From Fonsecaea monophora (Eukaryota > Ascomycota > Eurotiomycetes > Chaetothyriales > Herpotrichiellaceae), in the NCBI RefSeq assembly GCF_001642475.1, contig NW_019174040.1, forward strand, positions 1-64,000: a stretch of 64,000 nucleotides of DNA, in the 5' to 3' direction. Shown here one piece after another: positions 1 to 8,723 of this stretch (its first letter is position 1; each line of letters opens with the position of its first letter). The position numbers were made by a program, and so were the translations under genes. Below the pieces are notes generated by a model. The model ran no database searches, was not told the origin of the DNA, and saw only the letters and a list, made by a program, of their open reading frames with translations.

Positions 1-33
1 AGGGAGGGAGGGAGGGAGGGAGAGAGGGAGGAA
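1..33. repeat. GGGA tandem repeat
   Basis: About eight GGGA/GAGA units at the window edge. They lie inside the second intron of the GH28 gene, where the transcript reads as a CTCC pyrimidine tract. Simple low-complexity intronic sequence. Confidence 0.8.
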
Positions 34-907
34 AGAATGGAAAGACAAACCTCCCAAAACAGTCCAGTTCGTATAAAACACATCCCTAGAATTCCACGTG
101 TCCGTCCCGTCCGTGTTGACCGTGAACCACGTGTTGTTGCTCGTCGAGTTCATGTAGATGTTGGACATGCTGACGTTTTGCGAGTGCGAGATGAACGAGT
201 GCCAGAACTGCGCCTGGCTCCACGACACGCCGTCCATCCAGAGGTTCTTTGCGTTGAGGATGGTGAAGGCGATGGGGCGCCCGGGTTGGTTGCTGTTGTT
301 GCGGTTCTCGTCGTACCATGCTTGACCTGCAAGGTTTCAAGCGGTGGTTAGAATGTTAGAATATCTTATCTTCGAGACACATATCACATATGGTTCCATT
401 CCCAGCATAGCGTTCAACACCTTGGACAAGGACGATTGCACGCCTCTCTCTTTCGGCAGAAGAGGAGGACAGACGAAAGGGAAAGAGATGTTGTCGCGAC
501 TCACCGTTCCCGTTGAACCGACCCTTCCCAAACCCCTTGAACGTCACATTCTCCCCACCGAAAAACCACGCCGTCGACAGGTTGGCGTACACGACCGAGT
601 AACTATGGCCCAGCCAGTACGGGATGTTGTCGCTCCAGATCATCTCGCCGTGCAGCTCGACGTCGCAGTTGACCAGACCCGTCGTGTTCATGACCTGGTT
701 GATGTGGAACGTGTTCTCCGTCAGGATGACGGACCCGTTGGTCCCGCACAGTTCAAAGGCCTGCAGGATCGAGGGCGTGTCGTCGACCGGTTCGCCAAAG
801 TGCGTTAGGGACTCTGGGTACACGTAGCATGCCGTGCCGTTGTTGACTACGTACCCGACAGCGGTGGAGGCCGCGGCGAGCACGGCGAATAGTGGTTTCA
901 ACAGCAT
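1..907 (-). CDS. GH28 exo-polygalacturonase, 5' part only (runs off left edge)
   Basis: Secreted pectinase of glycoside hydrolase family 28, which hydrolyses polygalacturonate from chain ends. Exons on the minus strand are 907-505 and 326-51; the next intron starts at 50 and continues past the window edge. The start ATG at 907-905 opens an 18-residue hydrophobic signal peptide (MLLKPLFAVLAAASTAVG). The mature N-terminus then shows the parallel beta-helix repeats of fungal exo-PGs: FGGENVTFKGFGKGRFNGNG, joined over the intron to QAWYDEN, then RPIAFTILNAKNLWMDGV, SQAQFWHSF and NGTDTW-like TDGTDTWNSRDV. Several N-x-S/T sites suit a secreted glycoprotein. The catalytic D..DD..H..RIK region lies in the missing part, so activity cannot be judged. 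Family confidence is high. The exo rather than endo call rests on overall resemblance. Confidence 0.88.
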
Positions 908-3057
908 TGCTGTTCCTTAGTTAGAGGAGGAGCAGTACTCGTCCGCTCACTCAGTCACTTCAGGGGGTGGTTTGTTGATTTCCAACAAGGAAGTGGAGAG
1001 CCAGTTCACGTTTCTTTTTTCGGGAATAGGGATAGCAAAGATCAATTGGACAGGAGAGGGGTTTGCCACACCGTACCTTTTTCTTCTCTTTATGCTCACT
1101 CCTTCACACACGGCTCTCGAGGTCCATCGACCCAAGGTCTACCGAATGCTCGCCAATTGTTCGGCGAAGCTCCGATGGCGGATGACTGCGCATCTCCATC
1201 CCCATCTCCAACAAACAAGCAAGAAAACAACCGCTTGACATGAGCCTAAAGCCGTTGTGATGATCTGCACTATTAGCTTGTCTACTTGCCAGGGAAGCTT
1301 GTCGATGTGGATCGGACCAGTGTTAGAAGGGTTACTCTACGGTGACGATAACATCCGATGGTGTTTGTATAGTTTAAGCAAACGTCCAGCAAAACTGGGG
1401 AAATGACCAAAAATTGTGAGGGGGAACAAATGCGGGGGATTCGAGGGCGGAGGGCAACGGGAGTAGGAATGGACATGGACAACATGGAGTTTGGCCTGAA
1501 GGGGAATATGCATAACATTATTATATTGTGGGATTATGACGTTGGGGAAAGACGGGATGATCGACAACGCAGCAACCGAGCACTATTCTCACTATCCCCT
1601 ATCTATACCCGACTACTCTCTATAGAATGAAGTATGGGGTAAACCGGTTAGCTCGAGGACAAGGAACCTTAGTGCAAAGAGCTACTGACTGTAGTTGCTC
1701 CAAGTACAAGGTATAGAGATGGTTATTAGGCTAATTGACGGCTTTGAGGCTACTCGAATGCCGCCGCCTCTCCTCCAGTACCACGGCAGATGCATTGCCG
1801 AAGACTGGCTTTTAATGAACACGTCAAACTTGCTGTGTGTAGACGGTGTTCCCTCCAGTAGGACGGGTTTCTTCGGTGCAGGAGACCGCTGGGGCGGAAA
1901 GCAAAGTTCCCCAAGTGTCTCTGTCCTTGTTTGTGCTTCGGAGCAATTCAACCGACATTGTGGTTTATGGAGCCCGTCGACTGTCCCCTCATTTGGACGG
2001 GAAGTCTGGATGAGAATACATTATTGTCCGAGCGAGGAACCGGGATCCAACCGTACCGCGAGACCTGATCATCCGTCGGTCTGAAGGTGATGGTAAGCGA
2101 GTACCTATCGCAATCCTCCTGTGGCTGCCGTCGGATACAACTCGACACGTTAGGAAAACCCGATAGCCAGACGTGTAAGTTCTGGTGAGAGATACAGAGA
2201 TGGGCGTTTCATCATCTGCTGCGGTTAGCCCAAGTGAGTCCGACTTTGATAAAAGGTGCGGCATTGAAGACTGATATCTTTGACGACGCCCACACAAACA
2301 AAAGGGAGAGGACATCCGAGGAAGAAAGGAGAACCCTATCTGTTTGTTCCATTTGTGTATTCTCAACCTATACAGGATAGGCAGGGATGTGCGTGTCTAC
2401 CGACTGGACAGCACAAAATCCGAACAAAGAGAATCGGGACGCGATTCCAGAGGCCGCCACAGAATTGTTGCAGATTTTATCCTCGTGATAAGGGTTGTCC
2501 AATATGTTGTGGATCATTAATGAAGTAGCGAGGGTGATATGGTGTCCAGTGCCAAGAGGGTGATGATCCCATAGCGGTGTGCTGCGACGATTCTAGATCA
2601 AAGGTAGGTTTGGACACTTCATTTCTCGATCTCGTGGAAATTCGTTTCTGTCCAAGAGACAGAAGCTGTGAGCGGCCCTTCTGGGTAACGGAAAGGTCAG
2701 TGATCAGGCTTCAGCACTTACTGGAGATTGAAGAGATCACACATACGTGCAACAAAGTGACAAAGTGACAGTCGCGTCGTTTGTTGTCTCAGCAGAAAGT
2801 GCGATGACGCTTATCCATTATTGGAATATACTGCCGCCGCTTTAACAAGTGACACTGCTCGACAGATACCGTCACTGCATAAATACTTGTCTACGAAATG
2901 TCACCCTTCAGATCATCTTTAAAGCTCTCAATTCTCAAACTGACCTTGACGCGACCTTTGCGGGATGCATGGAAGTGGCTGAGAAGCTTAGCATCGTGGT
3001 GGTGGTGCATAGCGGAATACAAGGCTCGCATCCCCTACCAGCGCAGTGCCTGTCGCC
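908..3057. other. intergenic, no gene recognised (2.15 kb)
   Basis: Divergent intergenic region between the GH28 gene (-) and the kinase-like gene (+). Open frames exist on both strands (for example 1695-2084 + and 1989-2366 -), but they overlap each other, show no recognisable domain and have no consistent splice structure. I see no RNA gene or transposon motif. Confidence 0.5.
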
Positions 3058-4406
3058 ATGGCAGACAAAACCCAGTCAGAAGTCACTCAACCCATCGTCC
3101 AGACCAGCTCCCTTTCAGAGACACTTGGCCAACTTCACGCTTCTTTCAAGGAGACTTGTGACAGAAAAGACCTGTCTTGCTCGCCAGATGCGCTTGGTCG
3201 ACTCGGCCAAGAAGGTGAGGCAGCCCCGATCCTGTCAAGAGATATTCTGCTGATAGTGTCGACTTAGACCTCCGCAGTCTTACGCTCCTATGCTTGTCCT
3301 CGCTAAATGATCATCCAACATCAAGCCACTTACCTTCGACAACGGGCCGCAGATGCCTGCGAGATGATCTCCTTGAATTCACTTCCGCAGTCTCCTCTGG
3401 CGGTTTTGACCTCGCATGCATCAAGCCTCTCTTGAACACAGCTCTGAGTAGTAACCCATATGACCCAACTATCTGGGAGCAAGTCTACAATGCTATCACT
3501 GAATCTGGCGTGCTCCATCACCAGATACCGTCACAACCTCCGTCGCCACTCAATCCAACCAACTCCCCGGCATCCTGCGAGTCACCTCAACAAGACATAC
3601 GCGACAGAATGCTCGATCTGGATATGAGTCCCGATGACTGCTACTATCGGCTCCTACGCGAGGACAACAGCGGGAAGAGAGTTATCTATGTTTTCATAAC
3701 TGATAACACCATCCTCCCCGAAGACTCGAGAACCGAGAATTACGCACTTGTTCGCGAGCTGTCCAAGCTCGATGGGTGGTACGATACGTGGAATACGTTG
3801 ACCGTGTCGAGGCTTGCTGATGGAATTGAGTGCCTACAAGATCATTTCGGACTTCATGCCATACCTCCGGAAAAGCTGGTAGGCTCCTACCCACTTTTCG
3901 ACGTCCTTGATCTTCGTGTCCTGTCCAGGCCGAACCACCGAGTCAAGTACGTCGACACCGGGTCGGGGCTGGGTTATCTGAAGATTGCAAGATTCGCATT
4001 CGAAGTTGGTGCCATCTCACGCGAGATCGAGGCCTACGAAATTCTGGCACAGAGAAAGTCACAATTGGGACCTGCGTTATTGGGCTATGTCTATGAGGGC
4101 ACGCCGGAACGTATTGTTGGATTCATTTCTGAGCCAATCGATGGCCGGCCAGCTTCCATCTCCGATCTCCAGGACATTGAGAGGGCACTTGAAGAGTTGC
4201 ATGCCTGCGGACTCGTTCACGGCGATGTGTTCAAGTACAACGTCTTGATCACCACACAGGGGCCGAGGTTTATCGATTTCGAGAAGTCTTCTTTGCCACC
4301 ACCCGACGATCCCGAACTCTGGCAGGAGATGAAAGAGCAGGAGCTTCGCGGCCTAGAGGCAGCTCTGCTGGATGAGACTGGAATGGGAAAGCCATGGAAT
4401 TGGTAG
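3058..4406 (+). CDS. kinase-like / aminoglycoside-phosphotransferase-fold protein
   Basis: 431-residue protein from exons 3058-3214 and 3268-4406. The 53-nt intron has a CTGAT branch sequence and a TTAG acceptor, and only this acceptor keeps the frame. The N-terminal 150 or so residues are variable and lack a known domain. The C-terminal half is a minimal protein-kinase-like (PKL) fold: YLKIARFAFEVGAISREIEAYEIL (lysine and alpha-C glutamate region), then HACGLVHGDVFKYNVLI, which fits the HxDxxxxN catalytic loop, then FIDFEKS in place of DFG. Such fungal proteins are common and usually uncharacterised. The substrate could be a small molecule or a protein. It is not a canonical Ser/Thr kinase, because the lobes are short and the activation segment is missing. 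Confidence 0.8.
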
Positions 4407-4481
4407 ACCCTCAAAAGCGTCCTGAAACTCAAGTCACAAAGTCAGTATGAAAGTAGCTCGTCCACGGATTGGATCAACATT

Positions 4482-4673
4482 TCAAACACTGGTTGAGCAT
4501 TTGCGACACTTGTACAGTGTCCTCTTGGCCTCTTCGTATCTCCATACCCCTGTTGCGCATCTGTGATCTTGACTGCTTTCATGCTTTGGACATTTCACGA
4601 TCTCGCTGTTGATGCTGTGTCCACAAGCATATCGGATCTGATACTGTATACGCACGGATTGCTGTGGAGGCAT
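4482..4673 (-). CDS. small Cys/His-rich hypothetical protein (63 aa)
   Basis: Single-exon frame starting at MPPQQSVRIQYQ and ending 75 bp from the stop of the convergent kinase-like gene. It contains the pattern RYACGH...VKCPKH...HRC...LYKCRKCSTSV. Paired cysteines and histidines of this kind suit a small zinc-binding module seen in many short fungal hypothetical proteins. No function is assigned. The ATG at 4673 was chosen because the longer reading begins with TTG. The main evidence is the non-random spacing of Cys and His, so this could still be a chance frame. Confidence 0.4.
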   Translation of the reverse strand: MPPQQSVRIQYQIRYACGHSINSEIVKCPKHESSQDHRCATGVWRYEEAKRTLYKCRKCSTSV

Positions 4674-5013
4674 CGTGAACAAACCGCCAACCGAATTTTA
4701 TGGTAGGTATTGTGAGGATATGGATGAGGAATGACTTCATCTGCTGTCCAGATCTGCCCGCCCCGTGTCTCTATATCCAAGGTGTGGAATTCACCATCAA
4801 TAGCCGAGTGCATCGCACATCCAGTGAAGTGCCTTTCTTCACAGTCTTGTAAATCACACCACAAACAGCGCCTCCTGTGGATGTGATAGTCTGCGCTCCC
4901 CAAAGCCCACCAGACTGCCTCATAACGAATCCTTCCTTTTTACATGTCTCCCGTCTACGGTTCACCATCCACCCACCCAACTCCAATGGGATCCGTCACA
5001 GCCCTCCCGGGAT

Positions 5014-6998
5014 CTACAACCTGTGCAGTCGACCTCCCGGCTCAAGATAGGTAAGGTGCTCTGGTGTGATCTCGCTGACCGTGCGACATCTACCAGCATT
5101 GAGACCATCAGTTAGCGTAAGTGCTGTCTCGGATCCGCCACCCAAGACCAAGAAGACAAAGGGGCAGAAAGTGTGGATATGGTCACAAGTACCCTGCAAG
5201 TGCCATAGTCGTGCGAAACTCGTCCAAGAGAAGCTTCAAGCCCAGCTCGACGCCCTGCTGTCCGTTGTACTGGCAAAAAAACAGCACATTAATAGGTATA
5301 CCTCGTACGGAGGTTATAAACAGTAGCAGCAGAGATCATCTCATGAAATAGCGCACGGCAGATGGCAGAGGGCAGATGGGACACGACTCACTGCAAGTCC
5401 CCAGATCGGGACCCTGCCGACGAAACAGTGCTGCGCTCCGAGTGCGATGGCCTTGAACATGTCTGAACCGCGACGGATTCCCCCGTCGACAGCCATCTGG
5501 ATTCGACCCCGGCTCACTCGCGCACACTCCCTCAGGCAATCCAGGGTGGCAGGGACTCCGTCGAGCTGGCGACCGCCATGGTTGGAGATCAGCACACCGT
5601 CCACGCCGTGGTCGATGGCAAGTAAGACGTCGGCCGGGTTGAGGACTAGGACCACCACCGGTAAGCTCACTTACGCCTTCATACTTTTCCCTTTTGCAGG
5701 GTGTCACAACTCTCTCCAAAGGGAGTCGGGCGTGGGTGTCTTGTCTGACTTACTGCCTTTCAACCAGATTTGCATCCTCGTCTTCCCCTTCAACCAGGGG
5801 ATGATTTCTGCCCATTCCAGACTTGAATCTGCACAGGAAAGAAAGTAAGTGCGACGACTTTTTTTAGCAACCAGAAAACAGCGAAATCTCACAATTTCGC
5901 GAGCAACACACACACACACACATACATACCGTAGTCCTGCGAGCTTTCTTCCTTGGCAAACTCGTCGTGGCCCGAAGACAGGATATTGGGGAAACTCAGG
6001 TCGTTGGGTAATGTGAAGTTGTTGCGGAACTCGTTGAGACGCCTGCCCAGGACGGGGACGTCGACTGAAAGAAAGATGGCCTTGTAGCCAGCCGCTGTTC
6101 GGGGAGAACGGGGTTTTGTTCCAGAGACCCATGTCAGCAGTTGTCTTATCTTTCCCGTGGGGTTGGAGAGGATTGGGAAATGGAGGGCAAGAAGCAAGAA
6201 GTATGTATGGCGAATGGCCAAATACGGACCTTCAGCCCTCTCCAAAAGCTGCGCGGTCCTGTTCCGGTCCTTGAGCACGCAGATCTGCATCATGTACGGG
6301 TTGCCGCGGCCCTGCGCCGCCACGTCTTCCAGCGAGGTAGTTGCGTACGACGACAAACACATGCTGACGTTCATGTTGGCCGCCGCCCGTGACGTTGCCA
6401 GTTCCCCTTCGGGATGTGCGAGCTTGTGCATGGCCGAGGGACTGATGCCCAGCGGGAAGGTGACCTATTATAAAAGCCCTCGACAGATTGGCAACAAGAA
6501 TTGTTGGGGGGGGGGGATCGATCCCAAACAGTAGAATACGGGACACGACCATGGAAACGACAATAGTCGTCTACTTACCTGACAGCCAAAGAGGGTCGTC
6601 GAGGTATCGACGCATTGGACGTTTCGCAGAGCGCGTGGCAGGATTCGATACCGGTCGTAAGCGGCGATGTTGTCGCGTAATCTTGCCCGCATTAGTGTCG
6701 AGTGTCAGGGGGGTCTTTCTTCGCGAGCCTCGCAAGACGATGATGGCCTTTGCCAGCTACTTGGCTTTTTGGAGACATTGTGTATGTAGCGCAACGGAAA
6801 AAAAAAAACTTACGATATCATATCCATGGCGCCTTCGTTGTAGTATTCTGATAGAAAGCTGTCAGCCTTTGGCAGCGAAGAAAAAAAACCGACGTCGACC
6901 TTACCACGATACGTTTTCGGGAGCTTTTTAGAACCCAGCGCCTGGAGATCCTCAACAGTGAAGACATGGGCATCGAGTGATCGAGGTCGATTTGCCAT
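5014..6998 (-). CDS. FMN-dependent 2-hydroxyacid oxidase/dehydrogenase
   Basis: Nine exons: 6998-6905, 6847-6814, 6681-6579, 6464-6230, 6094-5930, 5828-5754, 5645-5392, 5269-5193 and 5089-5014. They sum to 1113 nt and encode 370 residues, the usual length for the glycolate oxidase/lactate oxidase family. These enzymes oxidise (S)-2-hydroxyacids to 2-oxoacids on an FMN in a TIM barrel. Visible motifs are EYYNEGAMDM near the N-terminus, SPSAMHKLAHPEGE, LSVDVPVLGRRLNE, KGILNPADVL (lysine), the catalytic histidine/arginine block SNHGGRQLD, and FMN-phosphate binding VDGGIRRGSD...GAQHCFVGR. The C-terminus RTVSEITPEHL is diagnostic. The position usually QLYV reads QICV, so the active-site tyrosine is a cysteine here; I recall other fungal members sharing this. 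It faces the DapA-like gene across a 751-bp divergent promoter, which suggests co-regulation. Confidence 0.92.
5901..5928. repeat. CA microsatellite in an intron
   Basis: About ten CA units followed by CATACATA. It lies just inside the 5' splice site of the fifth intron of the 2-hydroxyacid oxidase gene (minus strand reads GT repeats). Confidence 0.8.
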
Positions 6999-7004
6999 TG
7001 TCTC

Positions 7005-7020
7005 GGCGGATTTCTGTTTG
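7005..7020 (+). promoter_or_regulatory. 16-bp motif, copy 1 (GGCGGATTTCTGTTTG)
   Basis: Begins 7 bp upstream of the oxidase start codon, so it lies within its probable 5' leader. It matches copy 2 at 7661-7676 in 15 of 16 bases and contains a CGG triplet. Confidence 0.45.
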
Positions 7021-7660
7021 TCGGAGTGCGTGCTGCAAAAGATGGTGAAAAAGGTCCCCTTGAAGAGAATCCTTTTGAAGTATTTCCAATGGTTTTGTTT
7101 TGCGTAGGGGTGGATTTGAGACCTCTGGGTGGAATCCCTCTCTGTACAGATAGATAAATAAACCAAGGTGAGGGCCGATACTTCCGATAGAGACGCAACG
7201 ACACTCAGTCTGATTTGTTTCTGTCGCCGGGTTCTCCTGACCCCCTAACGCCCTTCTCCTTGTTGTTATCCATTCTAGATCTATTCCGCTCAAGTGCGAC
7301 TGACTACGCACCGGAAACTCTTGCCCAATTCATTAAGCCAAAAAGGGAAATGACAAAAACAGGGAAAATGAGTGGAGCTTAATGTCATGACAACATTGGA
7401 TGGGCTGACAATATCTTTGCTGGAAAAGAGGAAGTCCTATACGGTTTGGCACTACGTAACATGCCTTGAGATTTCTCGATGCGGTATGTCAGGTTCTGTC
7501 TGTCTTGGAATTCAGATGCTCTGTTTATATCGGGAACGTCCTTCCCTTTCCCTTTTTCGCGGAGATCGAATGCGGCGAAAGAAGTCCAGCAAATATCAGA
7601 GGGATGTAGACCATTGCAGGAGATCTTTCCCCTTTAAATCGCTCAGAAATACAAATATCT

Positions 7661-7676
7661 GGCGGATTTCTTTTTG
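7661..7676 (+). promoter_or_regulatory. 16-bp motif, copy 2 (GGCGGATTTCTTTTTG)
   Basis: Ends 73 bp upstream of the DapA-like start codon. It has the same + strand orientation as copy 1 and differs at one base. Position and identity suggest a shared regulator site. Confidence 0.45.
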
Positions 7677-7749
7677 CCTGGCTACTCTCACTCATCCCTT
7701 TTGATCTAGCAAACTGTGTTTACTCATATCACCCAGAGCTACACTCAAA

Positions 7750-8658
7750 ATGAGTTCCGCAAATCCCTCCCTGTCAGGCATTCTCGTGGCATTGATCACC
7801 CCCTTCACAGACGACGGCTCCGCCATTGACAAATCCCGTCTCAAGGCCCACATTGATCACATTGTGGGCGCGGGATGCCATGGCCTCGTCCCCGGCGGCA
7901 CCACCGGCGAGTTCACCGCGCTGAGCATGGACGAAAGAAAACAGAATCTCGAGCTCTGTATTCAATACGCCGCTGGAAGGGTACCCGTGGTGGCGGGCAT
8001 CGGCGCCACGACGACCAGGGACTGCATTGACCTGGCGAGTCACGCCAAAGAGGCCGGAGCAGCGGCTGTGATGGTCGTGCCGCCATACTACGACCCGGTC
8101 AACTACGAGCAGCTCCAAGAACTCATGGCCGAGATCCACGAGGCCGCAAACCTGGACATTGTCTACTACAACATCCCCTCGGCGTCCGGGCTCAGCCTGA
8201 CACCGACGCAGATTGCCGGGCTGTCGAAAGTCGGCGTGAGATACCTGAAGGACACGTCGGGCAACGCTCCCGCTTTCACCGAGTTGGTCTTTTCGCTCAG
8301 CGACCACATCACCGCCTTCAACGGGTGGGATACCTTGACCTTCTACAGCCTCGCCGCGGGCTGCAAGGGCGCAGTGTGGGGTGCGTCGAATATCATCCCT
8401 GAGCTGTCGGCCCAGCTGTGGGATACGCTGGCTGTGAAGAGTGATTTGCAGGCGGGTCGAGAGTTGTGGTCCAAGATCTACCCGGTCTGCAAGTTTCTCG
8501 AGGAGTACAATTACCCCTCGGCCGTCAAGACAGCCATGGAATTGCTCGGCTATCCAACCGGAGGACTGAGGAAGCCCTTCAAACTGCTCACCGGTGAGCC
8601 GCAAGCAGAGTTGGCCAGGATCTTACAAACTGCCGGGCTGAAGGTGGTGAATTCATGA
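7750..8658 (+). CDS. DapA/N-acetylneuraminate lyase family aldolase
   Basis: Intronless 302-residue TIM-barrel class I aldolase/dehydratase. Family signatures are complete: GTTGEF near residues 50-55 (carboxylate-binding Gly-Thr-Thr), catalytic tyrosine in VYYNIPSASG (Y140) and the Schiff-base lysine in RYLKDTSGN (K167). Members condense or cleave pyruvate with an aldehyde; examples are dihydrodipicolinate synthase, 4-hydroxy-2-oxoglutarate aldolase and sugar-acid aldolases. Fungi make lysine by the aminoadipate route, so true DapA function is unlikely and catabolism of a 2-oxoacid or sugar acid is the better inference. It is divergent from the 2-hydroxyacid oxidase and convergent with the Zn2Cys6 regulator only 65 bp away. 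It does not look like the fungal L-threo-3-deoxy-hexulosonate aldolase (LGA1/GaaC), despite the pectinase nearby. Confidence 0.9.
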   Translation: MSSANPSLSGILVALITPFTDDGSAIDKSRLKAHIDHIVGAGCHGLVPGGTTGEFTALSMDERKQNLELCIQYAAGRVPVVAGIGATTTRDCIDLASHAKEAGAAAVMVVPPYYDPVNYEQLQELMAEIHEAANLDIVYYNIPSASGLSLTPTQIAGLSKVGVRYLKDTSGNAPAFTELVFSLSDHITAFNGWDTLTFYSLAAGCKGAVWGASNIIPELSAQLWDTLAVKSDLQAGRELWSKIYPVCKFLEEYNYPSAVKTAMELLGYPTGGLRKPFKLLTGEPQAELARILQTAGLKVVNS

Positions 8659-8723
8659 GCCACCTCTTTAAAAAGGCTTGCCGGGTTTCATCGTAAGACA
8701 ACTGCCAATCGGTGGTAATGGTT

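Larger units (their letters stand above)
6999..7749. promoter_or_regulatory. divergent promoter of oxidase and DapA-like genes
   Basis: 751 bp separate the two start codons and no other gene fits here. The sequence holds two near-identical 16-bp elements (listed separately) and several further CGG triplets (near 7226, 7311, 7480 and 7571). CGG half-sites are what Zn2Cys6 regulators bind, and such a regulator is encoded just beyond the DapA-like gene. Co-regulation is inferred. Confidence 0.55.

Noticed and set aside
7774..8604. 276-codon open frame antisense to the DapA-like gene
   Set aside because: It is a shadow of a gene with clear catalytic motifs on the other strand; its own product is charged and has no domain.
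7750..8658. Assignment as the galacturonate-pathway aldolase (LGA1/GaaC), suggested by the nearby pectinase
   Set aside because: The sequence carries the classical DapA-type N-terminus and GTTGEF rather than the features I recall for LGA1, and gaaA, gaaB and gaaD partners are absent.
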